From contig JAEOSY010000317.1 in NCBI GenBank assembly GCA_016840125.1, forward strand, positions 1-10,650: a stretch of DNA of 10,650 nucleotides, read 5' to 3'. This document shows, piece by piece, positions 1 to 7,400 of the stretch. The position numbers and the translations under genes were made by a program. Numbering within the stretch: the stretch's first letter is position 1; every line of letters begins with the position of its first letter. This DNA is from Candidatus Helarchaeota archaeon. Lineage in GTDB: Archaea > Asgardarchaeota > Lokiarchaeia > Helarchaeales > HEL-GB-A. A model generated the notes under the pieces. It saw only the letters and a program-made list of their open reading frames with translations, was not told the origin of the DNA and searched no databases.

Positions 1-2
1 AG

Positions 3-1250
3 TTACGACGCGCGAAAAGATTACGAAAGAAGCTCATTTCGATGGCGCTCCCCCCAGGGCTCGAGCTTGTGCTCGCGGCGGGAGCCGTTCCAGTATTTTT
101 TGTTCGTATGGGAGATTATTCTTCTCAACCTTTTCTTAGAATTGCTCAGACATATAAAAATCTCTTTGGCTGGAACCAACTCTCTAGTGGGATTCGGTTT
201 CTCCGACCGTTGGTGGGAGAGAAATTCTTCTCAGATCTCATCGATAATTTTTTAACCATCACCTATTCGACTTATCAGAAGTTTATTGACAAGGCAGAAA
301 ACGAGGGCACACCTCTGGATGCGTGTTTCGGAACACGGTTATTGCTTGGGGGTACTTGGTTTCATTTGAAAAAGATTCACGGCACAATGGGGTTGGGAAC
401 ACGGTGTAACTGGTTTTCCAAGGTCTTTGAGGAAGTTAAGGAAAGATCCAATGTAGTAATGTTGGAAATCCCTCTAGTTGATGCAGATCATGGAGAAGAC
501 ATGATGCATGACAGTCTAAATCAAGCCATTGGACAACTAGAGGCGATAACTGGCAACACAATCACTAACGAGAAACTGCGTCAGCAAATAATTCTCGCCA
601 ATGAAATCCGTGAAAGTTATTTAAAGATTTTAGAAATTTGGAGCCGCGACCTCATTCGAGTCCATCCAGTTACGTTCACAAACTTGCTATCTTTGTTACA
701 CATAGCCTTTACCGACCTTTTATGTGAGCCGAAATTCTTCAATAAGACCCTGAAACAACTAGCAAAAGATCTAGAGAAGGTGACTAAATCACGAAGTCAT
801 GATACCAAGGCGAGACCTAAAGTCCTTTTGGTTAATGCTTTCGGGGGTTATGAGCCCCATCTCCCAAGAATTGTGGAAGAGTTAGGGGGGCGGCTTTTAA
901 TAGCTGATTGGGAAGTACTTCGAATTCTAGATACGATTGAAACACAAGGAGATATCTTACAGAACTATGCACGGTACTTGATCCAATTTGAGGGAGCGTG
1001 GAGGGATAATGTTACACTGGTAGATCGGTATATCAAGGTGGCCTCAAAATATAACGTTGATGGGATTCTATTCAATGCGATCTATGGCTGCAAGAGCATT
1101 ACTCCTTCATTAAAACTATTTAAAGAACGCCTCAATGGCTCAGACCTAGCCCTAGTCGATATAGGTTTTCAAAACATTGAGGACAATATTGCGCAAGTCA
1201 AAACCAGGATCGGGGCGGTATTTGAATTAATCCGTGATAGGAGACATTAA
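3..1250 (+). CDS. 2-hydroxyacyl-CoA dehydratase / benzoyl-CoA reductase-type Fe-S subunit (HgdB/BcrC-like), 5' partial
   Basis: Members of this family carry a [4Fe-4S] cluster and take part in radical dehydration of 2-hydroxyacyl-CoA or in ATP-driven reduction of acyl-CoA rings, with an ASKHA-type ATPase activator as electron donor. Counting from the ATG at 42, the family landmarks are visible: an N-terminal PPGLELVLAAGAVPV segment (residues 4-18), cluster-type cysteines C95 (DACFGTR), C122 (TRCNWFSKVFEEVKER) and C350 (DGILFNAIYGC), and the C-terminal KTRIGAVFELI block (388-397). The reading frame stays open to the left edge and reads LRRAKRLRKKLIS before that ATG, which matches the basic stretch normally preceding the AAG motif. 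The true start is therefore probably outside the window and roughly 20-40 residues are missing. Neither the partner subunit nor the activator is visible, so substrate cannot be assigned. A six-T run follows the stop. Confidence 0.85.
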   Translation, partial: LRRAKRLRKKLISMALPPGLELVLAAGAVPVFFVRMGDYSSQPFLRIAQTYKNLFGWNQLSSGIRFLRPLVGEKFFSDLIDNFLTITYSTYQKFIDKAENEGTPLDACFGTRLLLGGTWFHLKKIHGTMGLGTRCNWFSKVFEEVKERSNVVMLEIPLVDADHGEDMMHDSLNQAIGQLEAITGNTITNEKLRQQIILANEIRESYLKILEIWSRDLIRVHPVTFTNLLSLLHIAFTDLLCEPKFFNKTLKQLAKDLEKVTKSRSHDTKARPKVLLVNAFGGYEPHLPRIVEELGGRLLIADWEVLRILDTIETQGDILQNYARYLIQFEGAWRDNVTLVDRYIKVASKYNVDGILFNAIYGCKSITPSLKLFKERLNGSDLALVDIGFQNIEDNIAQVKTRIGAVFELIRDRRH

Positions 1251-1256
1251 TTTTTT
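1251..1256 (+). terminator. Oligo-T terminator after the dehydratase-like gene
   Basis: Six T residues follow the TAA stop at 1248-1250 directly. Archaeal RNA polymerase commonly terminates at T runs without a hairpin. The gene is convergent with the GTPase gene, whose stop is only 24 bases away, so a stop signal is expected here. The run is short. Confidence 0.4.
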
Positions 1257-1274
1257 GTCCTTATACTTACTAAG

Positions 1275-2255
1275 TTAATCTTCAGGTAATTGAATTTTAA
1301 CAGTGAAACTGAACACATCTTTAAAGATAAACATGTGATAGCGTAACTTATCAATGCGTCTCTTCCATTCCCGTGAGAGGTCTAACGAGAGATACGTGGG
1401 AAGTGGCACAGGGGGATTTTGCAGCATCCCTTGAATACCCTTATTTTGAGTGGCTAACTCCCTGGAAATGCTATTAAATTCATCTTGGGCCTGTTTGATG
1501 TACGATGGGTCTTGACTCTGTTGGATGTCCTTTAGCTGTGCCTCCAATCTTTTTAGGCGGGTGTGCAAGTCATTAAAACTCATGTCAAAAATCGTTCGTA
1601 AGGTGAGTAAGTATTCCTGACGGATCTTTTCTTCCTCTAAAATCATTGGCCGTTCGGGATCCATTCGTTTAAACGATGAGGGTGGCAGCTCTTCTTTCCT
1701 AATCCTCGTCCGGTAAATCAGTTCGCTCATTTTTTGGACCACAATTTCGACGTTTAATCCAGTCTTAAACGAGACCTCATAATAGCCTTGGAGATGATTC
1801 GCCTTTATGAAATTATCTATGCCCGTATCCGTGACATCCTTCTTGTGAAAGAGATCGGCCTTGGTGCCGATGAGAAAAATGGGCACATCCGCATGATTTC
1901 TTCTGATAAAGTGTAGCCAGTCAGGCAGTTTTTGGAAGGTGTCGAACCGTGTTAAATCAAATAATAGTAAAATCCCTGAAACTCCAGTCATGTAATGCGG
2001 TTGGACAGTCTTATAGCGCTCCTGTCCAGTGAAGTTCCAGACGACAAGACTCATTTCGATATTGACATTCTTCAGAATTTTTACCGCGAACGAGACCCCA
2101 TAGACCTGCTCATGTAATTCTTCTAAACTGCTGTCGAAGCGGCTACTGCAGTACTTATTAAACGCACTCTTGCCTACATCCGGCTCGCCTAAGAGAATTA
2201 GTTTAAATTTATAATGGGTTGCGATGGGAGTTCCCTCGAGTTCTTTAGGTATAAT
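1275..2255 (-). CDS. Ras/Rab-like small GTPase with C-terminal coiled-coil extension; non-canonical or disrupted start
   Basis: This is a small GTP-binding protein of the Ras superfamily, expected in the cytosol. The first in-frame ATG (2054) would exclude the P-loop, yet the frame stays open upstream and encodes KFKLILLGEPDVGKS. The gene must therefore begin before about 2210. No ATG, GTG or TTG occurs between the upstream stop (2273-2271) and the P-loop. The coordinate given uses an ATT codon and is arbitrary. Numbered from it (326 aa): G1 GEPDVGKS 23-30; switch I EQVYGVSF 49-56, lacking the usual Thr; G3 WNFTGQE 73-79, with Asn in place of Asp; G4 TKAD 131-134, as in Rho proteins; G5 EVSFKTG about 160-166. 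The G domain ends near 182. A charged helical, probably coiled-coil, region covers about 205-275, then a short globular tail with no visible prenylation Cys. It is divergent from the Vps62-like gene. GTP binding is well supported; hydrolysis is doubtful. Confidence 0.85.
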   Translation of the reverse strand: MIPKELEGTPIATHYKFKLILLGEPDVGKSAFNKYCSSRFDSSLEELHEQVYGVSFAVKILKNVNIEMSLVVWNFTGQERYKTVQPHYMTGVSGILLLFDLTRFDTFQKLPDWLHFIRRNHADVPIFLIGTKADLFHKKDVTDTGIDNFIKANHLQGYYEVSFKTGLNVEIVVQKMSELIYRTRIRKEELPPSSFKRMDPERPMILEEEKIRQEYLLTLRTIFDMSFNDLHTRLKRLEAQLKDIQQSQDPSYIKQAQDEFNSISRELATQNKGIQGMLQNPPVPLPTYLSLDLSREWKRRIDKLRYHMFIFKDVFSFTVKIQLPED

Positions 2256-2296
2256 AAGAAGTGAGATATATTAGTACTTTTCTTTTTGAAATTCAT
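2198..2296 (-). other. Short out-of-frame ATG reading frame overlapping the GTPase 5' end
   Basis: An ATG at 2296 has an SD-like AGGGG 11 bases upstream. It opens a 32-codon frame that overlaps the 5' end of the GTPase but is one base out of phase with it. It may be the displaced authentic start of the GTPase, separated by a one-base deletion somewhere between about 2270 and 2200, or a small upstream ORF. The peptide (MNFKKKSTNISHFLL...) shows nothing recognisable. It is listed because it bears directly on the GTPase start problem. Confidence 0.3.
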
Positions 2297-2318
2297 TCCT
2301 AATCTTGCCCCTAAGAAC

Positions 2319-2327
2319 TTTTAAATA
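2319..2327 (+). promoter_or_regulatory. Shared TATA-like box between divergent GTPase and Vps62-like genes
   Basis: TTTTAAATA lies 60 bases before the ATG at 2387. That would place transcription start near 2350 and leave a short leader carrying the ribosome binding site. The TTTAAA core is symmetric, so on the minus strand it reads as a TATA box for the GTPase as well, with predicted start near 2295. Two copies of AACTTAA (2347-2353 and 2356-2362) sit at the predicted plus-strand start. This is a sequence-pattern call only. Confidence 0.45.
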
Positions 2328-2373
2328 GAGGAACACACAGATAAGAAACTTAACTAACTTAAATTCTAATTTT

Positions 2374-2378
2374 AGGAG
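2374..2378 (+). promoter_or_regulatory. Shine-Dalgarno AGGAG for the Vps62-like gene
   Basis: AGGAG ends eight bases before the ATG at 2387, a normal spacing for the archaeal anti-SD. It supports this ATG as the start. Confidence 0.7.
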
Positions 2379-2386
2379 AAAATAAA

Positions 2387-4102
2387 ATGAGTAAAAGACT
2401 AACGACTAAGGTATTCGACAGGATTATACTTGTTTCCCTACTTGGTTTCATAATAGGATCAGTATTTCTCGCGAATTTCACAGCTATCGCAGGTAGTGAT
2501 AACGATGGAATCACAGATGTTACAGAAAACAATCTAATGAATCTTTATAAGCCAAACCTTATCTTTAGGGCAGGAGAGAGTTTTTACCCGGTCGACGTAG
2601 ATTTTATGATATCTAACAGCGAGCTCTTTGAACGTCCAGGTGGATTACTTGTGGTAAATCCAATCGTTGTTGTCCCTGCAAAGGATAATCTTGATAATTA
2701 TCCAGGTCAATATTACTTTCTGAAATATGATACAGGAACTTTTGCGGACTTAGACGCGATTAAATCGGGTTATAATACTTACAAAGGGGCAAACGGCTAC
2801 ACGGTTTATACCCATGTAACAAATGATTCCGGTTTTACTTTTGTTCAATACTGGTTTTTCTACGCTTATAATGACGGATCGATAAACCAGCATGAGGGTG
2901 ATTGGGAAATGATACAGATTCAGCTTGATAGTTCCACTCAAGAACCTCTGTTTGCACAATATTCCCAACACCATACGGGTGAAAATACTTCCTGGGTAGA
3001 GGTAGAAAAAACGGACAGCACACATCCGAATGTATATGTTGCGAAAGGCTCTCACGCTAATTATTTCAGAGGGTATGAAGGGCGATTAGGTTTTACTGGT
3101 GATGATGTTGGTAGTGATGGGATCACGATACCATATAACGATGCAGATATGACATTCGAACTTTTAGGTGAGAAGGGCGCCGGTAATCATCCTGCACCTG
3201 GAAATGCACAAGATTGGATGGATTTCGGAGGAAGATGGGGTGATTGGGCAGAACAACCTGATGCAGAGTTAGGTTTTGCAGGTCCTCATGGTCCTGGACA
3301 TTCCGAAAATGCAGAAAAGTGGGATGATCCTGGTGTTTGGGCAAGCAGTGTCCCTTTCGTAGACAGTCTATGGTTTGTGCTTTGCTGGATTATGTATAAC
3401 TTGCTCTATATAGTTATAGGGATTATAGTCCTGATGGGATTGTGGAAGCTCTACAAGATTTACAAGGTGAACAAAGAAGGAGGTCTAATGGTGGGTGAAG
3501 TCATGAAAACGAGAGCCGGATTTGGTGTTTTTATGGGATTTATTGCCATAGGTATCGTAATCTATGCACTCTTTCAACCCTGGTACTCAGTAACCGCGGA
3601 TATAACTTCGCCAACAGTAACAACCGCGGGACAAGTAGTCCTTATTGATGGTTTAAATGGAGTTCAAGTTAATTTTCTAGTAACTGGGACGGGTATGACA
3701 CCTCTATTTACCTTGGGAATTCCATTCAGTATCCTACTGGCAGCTGGTATAATTTTTAATATACTAGATATAATCGGCGTGAAAGATCCTAAGAAACTCG
3801 GCAATGGATATATCAAGAGCGGGGTAATGTTCGTAGTTTACCTTCTCGTGATAATTATCGTGATAGCATTACTAGGTACAATTATGGGATCGATAACAGG
3901 GTATACGGAAGCTCAAGAGGTAGCTAATGCGATTAGTGCACAACCCTTTGGAGGTGCAGAATTCTTTAGTTTCTACGCGGGTATTGTGACAATGGATCTT
4001 GTATGGGGATTTGCCCTCGGCGGTATTCTCTTAGTTGTTTCTGCATTAATCAAAATCTTCGCTGGAGCCATTATTAGATCCGCACCTAAAGATTTTGCCT
4101 AA
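2387..4102 (+). CDS. Exported Vps62-like domain protein with five C-terminal transmembrane helices
   Basis: The ATG follows a good ribosome binding site. Residues 12-31 form a hydrophobic signal segment ending in AIA before GSDNDG, a plausible signal peptidase site. A short Asp-rich DNDGITDVTE stretch (38-47) resembles a Ca-binding TSP3/dockerin loop. Residues about 55-320 resemble the Vps62/DUF946 family: NLIFRAGESFYPVDVDF (57-73), VQYWFFYAYND (153-163), HEGDWEMIQI (169-178), YSQHHTGE (192-199) and VYVAKGSHANYF (216-227). The hydrophobic helices lie at about 326-353, 379-397, 437-463, 475-500 and 535-560. Basic loops KLYKIYKVNK, VKDPKK and the C-terminal RSAPKDFA alternate as expected for inside loops, so the Vps62-like domain faces outside. 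In fungi Vps62 is linked to vacuolar protein sorting, but the domain's biochemical role is unknown, so no trafficking role is claimed. Gene context: divergent from a small GTPase and followed by an oligo-T terminator. Confidence 0.8.
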   Translation: MSKRLTTKVFDRIILVSLLGFIIGSVFLANFTAIAGSDNDGITDVTENNLMNLYKPNLIFRAGESFYPVDVDFMISNSELFERPGGLLVVNPIVVVPAKDNLDNYPGQYYFLKYDTGTFADLDAIKSGYNTYKGANGYTVYTHVTNDSGFTFVQYWFFYAYNDGSINQHEGDWEMIQIQLDSSTQEPLFAQYSQHHTGENTSWVEVEKTDSTHPNVYVAKGSHANYFRGYEGRLGFTGDDVGSDGITIPYNDADMTFELLGEKGAGNHPAPGNAQDWMDFGGRWGDWAEQPDAELGFAGPHGPGHSENAEKWDDPGVWASSVPFVDSLWFVLCWIMYNLLYIVIGIIVLMGLWKLYKIYKVNKEGGLMVGEVMKTRAGFGVFMGFIAIGIVIYALFQPWYSVTADITSPTVTTAGQVVLIDGLNGVQVNFLVTGTGMTPLFTLGIPFSILLAAGIIFNILDIIGVKDPKKLGNGYIKSGVMFVVYLLVIIIVIALLGTIMGSITGYTEAQEVANAISAQPFGGAEFFSFYAGIVTMDLVWGFALGGILLVVSALIKIFAGAIIRSAPKDFA

Positions 4103-4103
4103 A

Positions 4104-4117
4104 TTTCTCTTTTTTTT
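4104..4117 (+). terminator. Oligo-T terminator after the Vps62-like gene
   Basis: The pyrimidine tract TTTCTC followed by T8 (4110-4117) begins just after the stop at 4100-4102. It fits an archaeal intrinsic terminator. Two further T7 runs at 4214-4220 and 4241-4247 in the same spacer could act as backups. Confidence 0.55.
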
Positions 4118-4272
4118 ACTTATAAAACCAAATATTACTCTTCGTATGAATTACTTATTTAAAATTATCTAGAATTCTATATCAGTCCATATTTTTAGGT
4201 TAGTTCCTAGGTATTTTTTTGCATTTAAAAAGCACATTCATTTTTTTCGCTTTTACGCATCGTATCAGATCG

Positions 4273-4285
4273 TTTATAAAGACAA
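4273..4285 (+). repeat. TATA-containing direct repeat, copy 1 (TTTATAAAGACAA)
   Basis: TTTATAAAGACAA occurs here and again 92 bases downstream. The first eight bases are a good archaeal TATA box. The similarity weakly continues for three more bases (GGT against AGT). Confidence 0.6.
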
Positions 4286-4307
4286 GGTACCAGAACGTGA
4301 TCTCTAT

Positions 4308-4348
4308 TTTCTATGATCCTGAAATGAGAGGCTTAGAGTTCATAGAAA
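4308..4348. promoter_or_regulatory. Inverted repeat / possible stem-loop between the two TATA elements
   Basis: TTTCTATGA (4308-4316) and TCATAGAAA (4340-4348) are perfect 9-base inverted arms with a 23-base loop. If transcription starts from the upstream TATA copy near 4300, the structure would form near the 5' end of the transcript. It could equally be a protein site. The arms are AT-rich, which limits confidence. Confidence 0.35.
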
Positions 4349-4364
4349 CCCCACTTTTTCACCA

Positions 4365-4377
4365 TTTATAAAGACAA
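4365..4377 (+). repeat. TATA-containing direct repeat, copy 2; candidate main promoter
   Basis: This is an exact second copy of TTTATAAAGACAA. It predicts transcription start near 4390-4395, about 100 bases before the ATG at 4497. Confidence 0.55.
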
Positions 4378-4383
4378 AGTCGA

Positions 4384-4396
4384 CTAGTAATACTAG
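4384..4396. promoter_or_regulatory. Perfect dyad CTAGTA-A-TACTAG, candidate operator
   Basis: Six-base perfect arms flank one central base. It lies just after the second TATA copy, over the predicted transcription start, the classic position for an archaeal repressor that blocks polymerase recruitment. No regulator gene is visible in the window. Confidence 0.4.
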
Positions 4397-4486
4397 GTTC
4401 AAGTGGATTAAAATGAATTTTAAAATAACATGAGATTATGCAATTTTTTCGAATAAGAAGGAAATTTTGTGTATTTATTAAGCTCT

Positions 4487-4491
4487 GGTGG
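4487..4491 (+). promoter_or_regulatory. GGTGG ribosome binding site for the giant surface protein
   Basis: GGTGG ends five bases before the ATG at 4497 and can pair with the CACC part of the archaeal 16S 3' end. It supports this ATG, which also directly precedes the signal segment. Confidence 0.5.
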
Positions 4492-4496
4492 TATAA

Positions 4497-7400
4497 ATGA
4501 ATCATATAAAAAAAATATCTAATATTACCTTAATTATCGGTTTGATATTGCTGCTATTTATTGGAAATTTTTTAATTTTATTTAGTATCGTGACCTCTCA
4601 AGTAGAAAACTACATCCAAAAGGGGGATTTGATGTTTAATGAAGATAGCTGGATACAAGTTGAGCATATTTTAAATGGTACTCAAATTGGAGATTTCAAT
4701 GAAACTTCGTTATTGAATATTGATGAAGAATACCACATCATCAATTCGACAGAAGTTGGTGGTGTTCAAAAAGTGGCAGTAGAATATAACTATAATTTTT
4801 CAAATTTCCATAAACAAGGTATTAAATCGATTAATCTTAATTACAGTTCAAATGCCTATACAACACCTCCGGATTTTCTATTTGAATGGGGCATAGAAGG
4901 GGGTTATGTAATGAATCCAAGAGGAATTACTGTTAACGATTCGGGATATATATTTGTATCAGATCCATTCAATGATAGTGTTCAAGTTTTCAAGCCTGAT
5001 GGGACTCATATTATGAATTTAGAGGAAAAATCAGGAATATCGTTGAATGATCCATCTGGGATTACGGTGAATAGTTCAAATTATATCTATGTAGCTGAAC
5101 AAGGAGAAATGGGGATTAATCCACGTGTGCGGATTTTTAAGCCAGGGGGCGAATTCATAACACAATTTGGATCGTGGGGGACTGGTGATGGAGAATTTTT
5201 GAGACCGATGGGAATTGCAATCAATAGTACGGGTCATGTATATATTGGAGATGCAGATAAAAATGGTATTCAAGTATTTTCCCCAAATGGTGATTTCTTA
5301 TTTAAATTTGGAGTTCCGATTGGTAGTGATGGGGATATAACGAGACCTTGGAGTGTTGCAATCAATCAAACAGATCATGTGTATGTTCTGTCTAGTAATA
5401 CTTTTATCAAAGTATTTACACCTGATGGCAAATTTATTAATAGCTGGGATTCAAGAGATGTAAATGCGAGTAAATTACACTATATTCTTGATATTGAGAT
5501 AGATCCATTAGGTTTTGTTCATATAATCGATGAACGAAACGATAGGATTCGGGTATATACATCAGATGGTAACTATCTTTATGGATGGGGAACGGAAGGA
5601 ACTGGTGAGGGGCAGTTTATCTCCCCATGGGCTATTGCGATAAATAATTCAGGTCATATCTATGTAACTGATCTAGGTAATCAAAGAATTCAAGTCTTCA
5701 GAGGGCTAGGCTTATTAAATACCAGAATATCGTTCTATAATTATTCAAGTGATACTTGGCGTTTGGTTTTAAATGAGACTGGGATAGGACCGCTAAATTG
5801 TGACTTAATAAAACATCAAAATCTCTCACATTTCTTCAATAATGGGTGTATCTTAAAAATAAAGGTTGAAATAACAAATTTTACAAATTTACTATGGTTT
5901 ATTTGCTTTATCAATCAGTTATATCTGAATGTAAGTCCCTATGCCTATTATTTGGATATATTCTATCATCTAGAAAATGGAAAATATATCCCTCCTGGAA
6001 TCATTCAATTAAGTGAGGAAAAGGATTTTAACATTTCACTACGTTATAGGACAAGGATTGGCCCATATTATGACAGTTGGACTAATAGTTCTTTTTATTT
6101 TAAAATAAATCAGGATTTGTGGAAAGGACCATATCATCTCAGTAGTGATTATGGACACATAACGTCAAATTTTGTTATAAGGAAAGATAACTATACAACA
6201 AATGACGATTTATTTTATTATCTACAGTTTAATCAGTTTGATGAAGAGTCTAGACCTCTTCAGAACTATTACTGGACTCAAGATGGTATTAAGTACAATG
6301 CGAGTGAAGCAAGATCATGCGCTTTTCATAAAAGAGTCAGCTCTGTACTTTATCAATTAACATTAAATTATAGTGTTTGGTACAAAGCACAAGTAGAAAC
6401 TAAAATTGCTACTGATCAGGGGTATAATACAACTCTCCATCCATGGATTCCAATAACTAATACCAATATTTCTCTAAATTTTAATAATTTAACTGGTTTA
6501 CAAAGAAACTTTAGTGTAGATTGTAACGAAGAACCAAAAATAGCCCATATTATTGAAGAAGAATCCAAAAAAATTCCATCAATTAATGATTCTAGCTTCA
6601 ACTTAAGTCATCAAGTTCAAAGCCCATTTATATTATCACTCAATATGAGTGTATTGAATATTTCAATTCCGGAAATATGTTTTGATAGTGTTTTTGAAAA
6701 TAGAAATTTAATGTTTACTCGATCAATGTTGAATCTTACTTTTAATGGAATAGAGAGCTTTCCAAATTTCCATCGTAAAGTTATGAAATTTTCTTCAGAT
6801 AATGCTATAATTCGATTTGATTGCTTTACAGGAATTATGGTACATTTTGAATGTTGGGATGATACAGTCAATTCAAGCCAAATTATTACCTTTACTCTTA
6901 TAGATAATAATCAAAGTTACCCAATAAATTTGGATGTAGACAAGCGAAACGAAATTGTCGATGAAGGATTTTTCATAATACCAAACTATCTATTAGAAAT
7001 CATTTATGATCCACCCGGAGATCACAGTTTTAGTTCTTATACTGCAGGTTCCAAAGTCACAAAAGGGTTTAGCTTCGAATCAAAATCTAGTTCAGGTTAT
7101 TTTGTAGAGAGCCAATTTACGATTTTTTGTATTGGTACGGGTATGGATATGAGCTCTCAATCACATTCGAGCGAAGAATATGATGTAGAAGTAGAATTGA
7201 TGTACGAAAAAACCTTAACTTCATCATTAAATTCCGAAAATGCAGAGTTAATTGGACCGGGAAGGGGGGACTTATATTATGGTGCAGGACTAATAATTCA
7301 ATATTTTATTCTAATGGATAATTATTATATTGTAATAAATGATACTGATCCGATTAATGGTCACCTAGATGATAAAAAAATATGGGAAAATGGTTCTAGA

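Larger units (their letters stand above)
4103..4496. other. 394-bp non-coding spacer upstream of the giant surface protein
   Basis: No credible gene lies here; ATG-initiated frames are 15 codons or fewer. In order it holds the oligo-T terminator, T7 runs at 4214-4220 and 4241-4247, a TATA-containing element (4273-4285), an inverted repeat (4308-4348), a second copy of the TATA element (4365-4377), a perfect dyad (4384-4396), another TATA-like TTTTAAAATA around 4418-4427, and a GGTGG ribosome binding site. It is unusually long for a window otherwise spaced by 20-130 bases, and appears to be a complex promoter or short leader RNA. Confidence 0.6.

Noticed and set aside
42..42. ATG at 42 as the true start of the dehydratase-like gene
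   Set aside because: The frame is open to the window edge and the preceding residues fit the family's basic N-terminal segment, so the ATG is more likely an internal methionine.
1275..2054. GTPase gene beginning at the ATG at 2054
   Set aside because: This would remove the P-loop and switch I, which are clearly encoded in the same frame just upstream.
2750..3344. Minus-strand frames inside the Vps62-like gene
   Set aside because: They are antisense to a well-supported coding region and show no domain or initiation signal.
4324..4371. 15-codon frame MRGLEFIETPLFHHL in the long spacer as a leader peptide
   Set aside because: No ribosome binding site, no regulatory codon run, and it overlaps the inverted repeat and TATA element; likely chance.
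4103..4496. CRISPR array or small RNA gene in the long spacer
   Set aside because: Only two copies of a 13-base repeat are present, with no repeat-spacer periodicity and no recognisable RNA gene.
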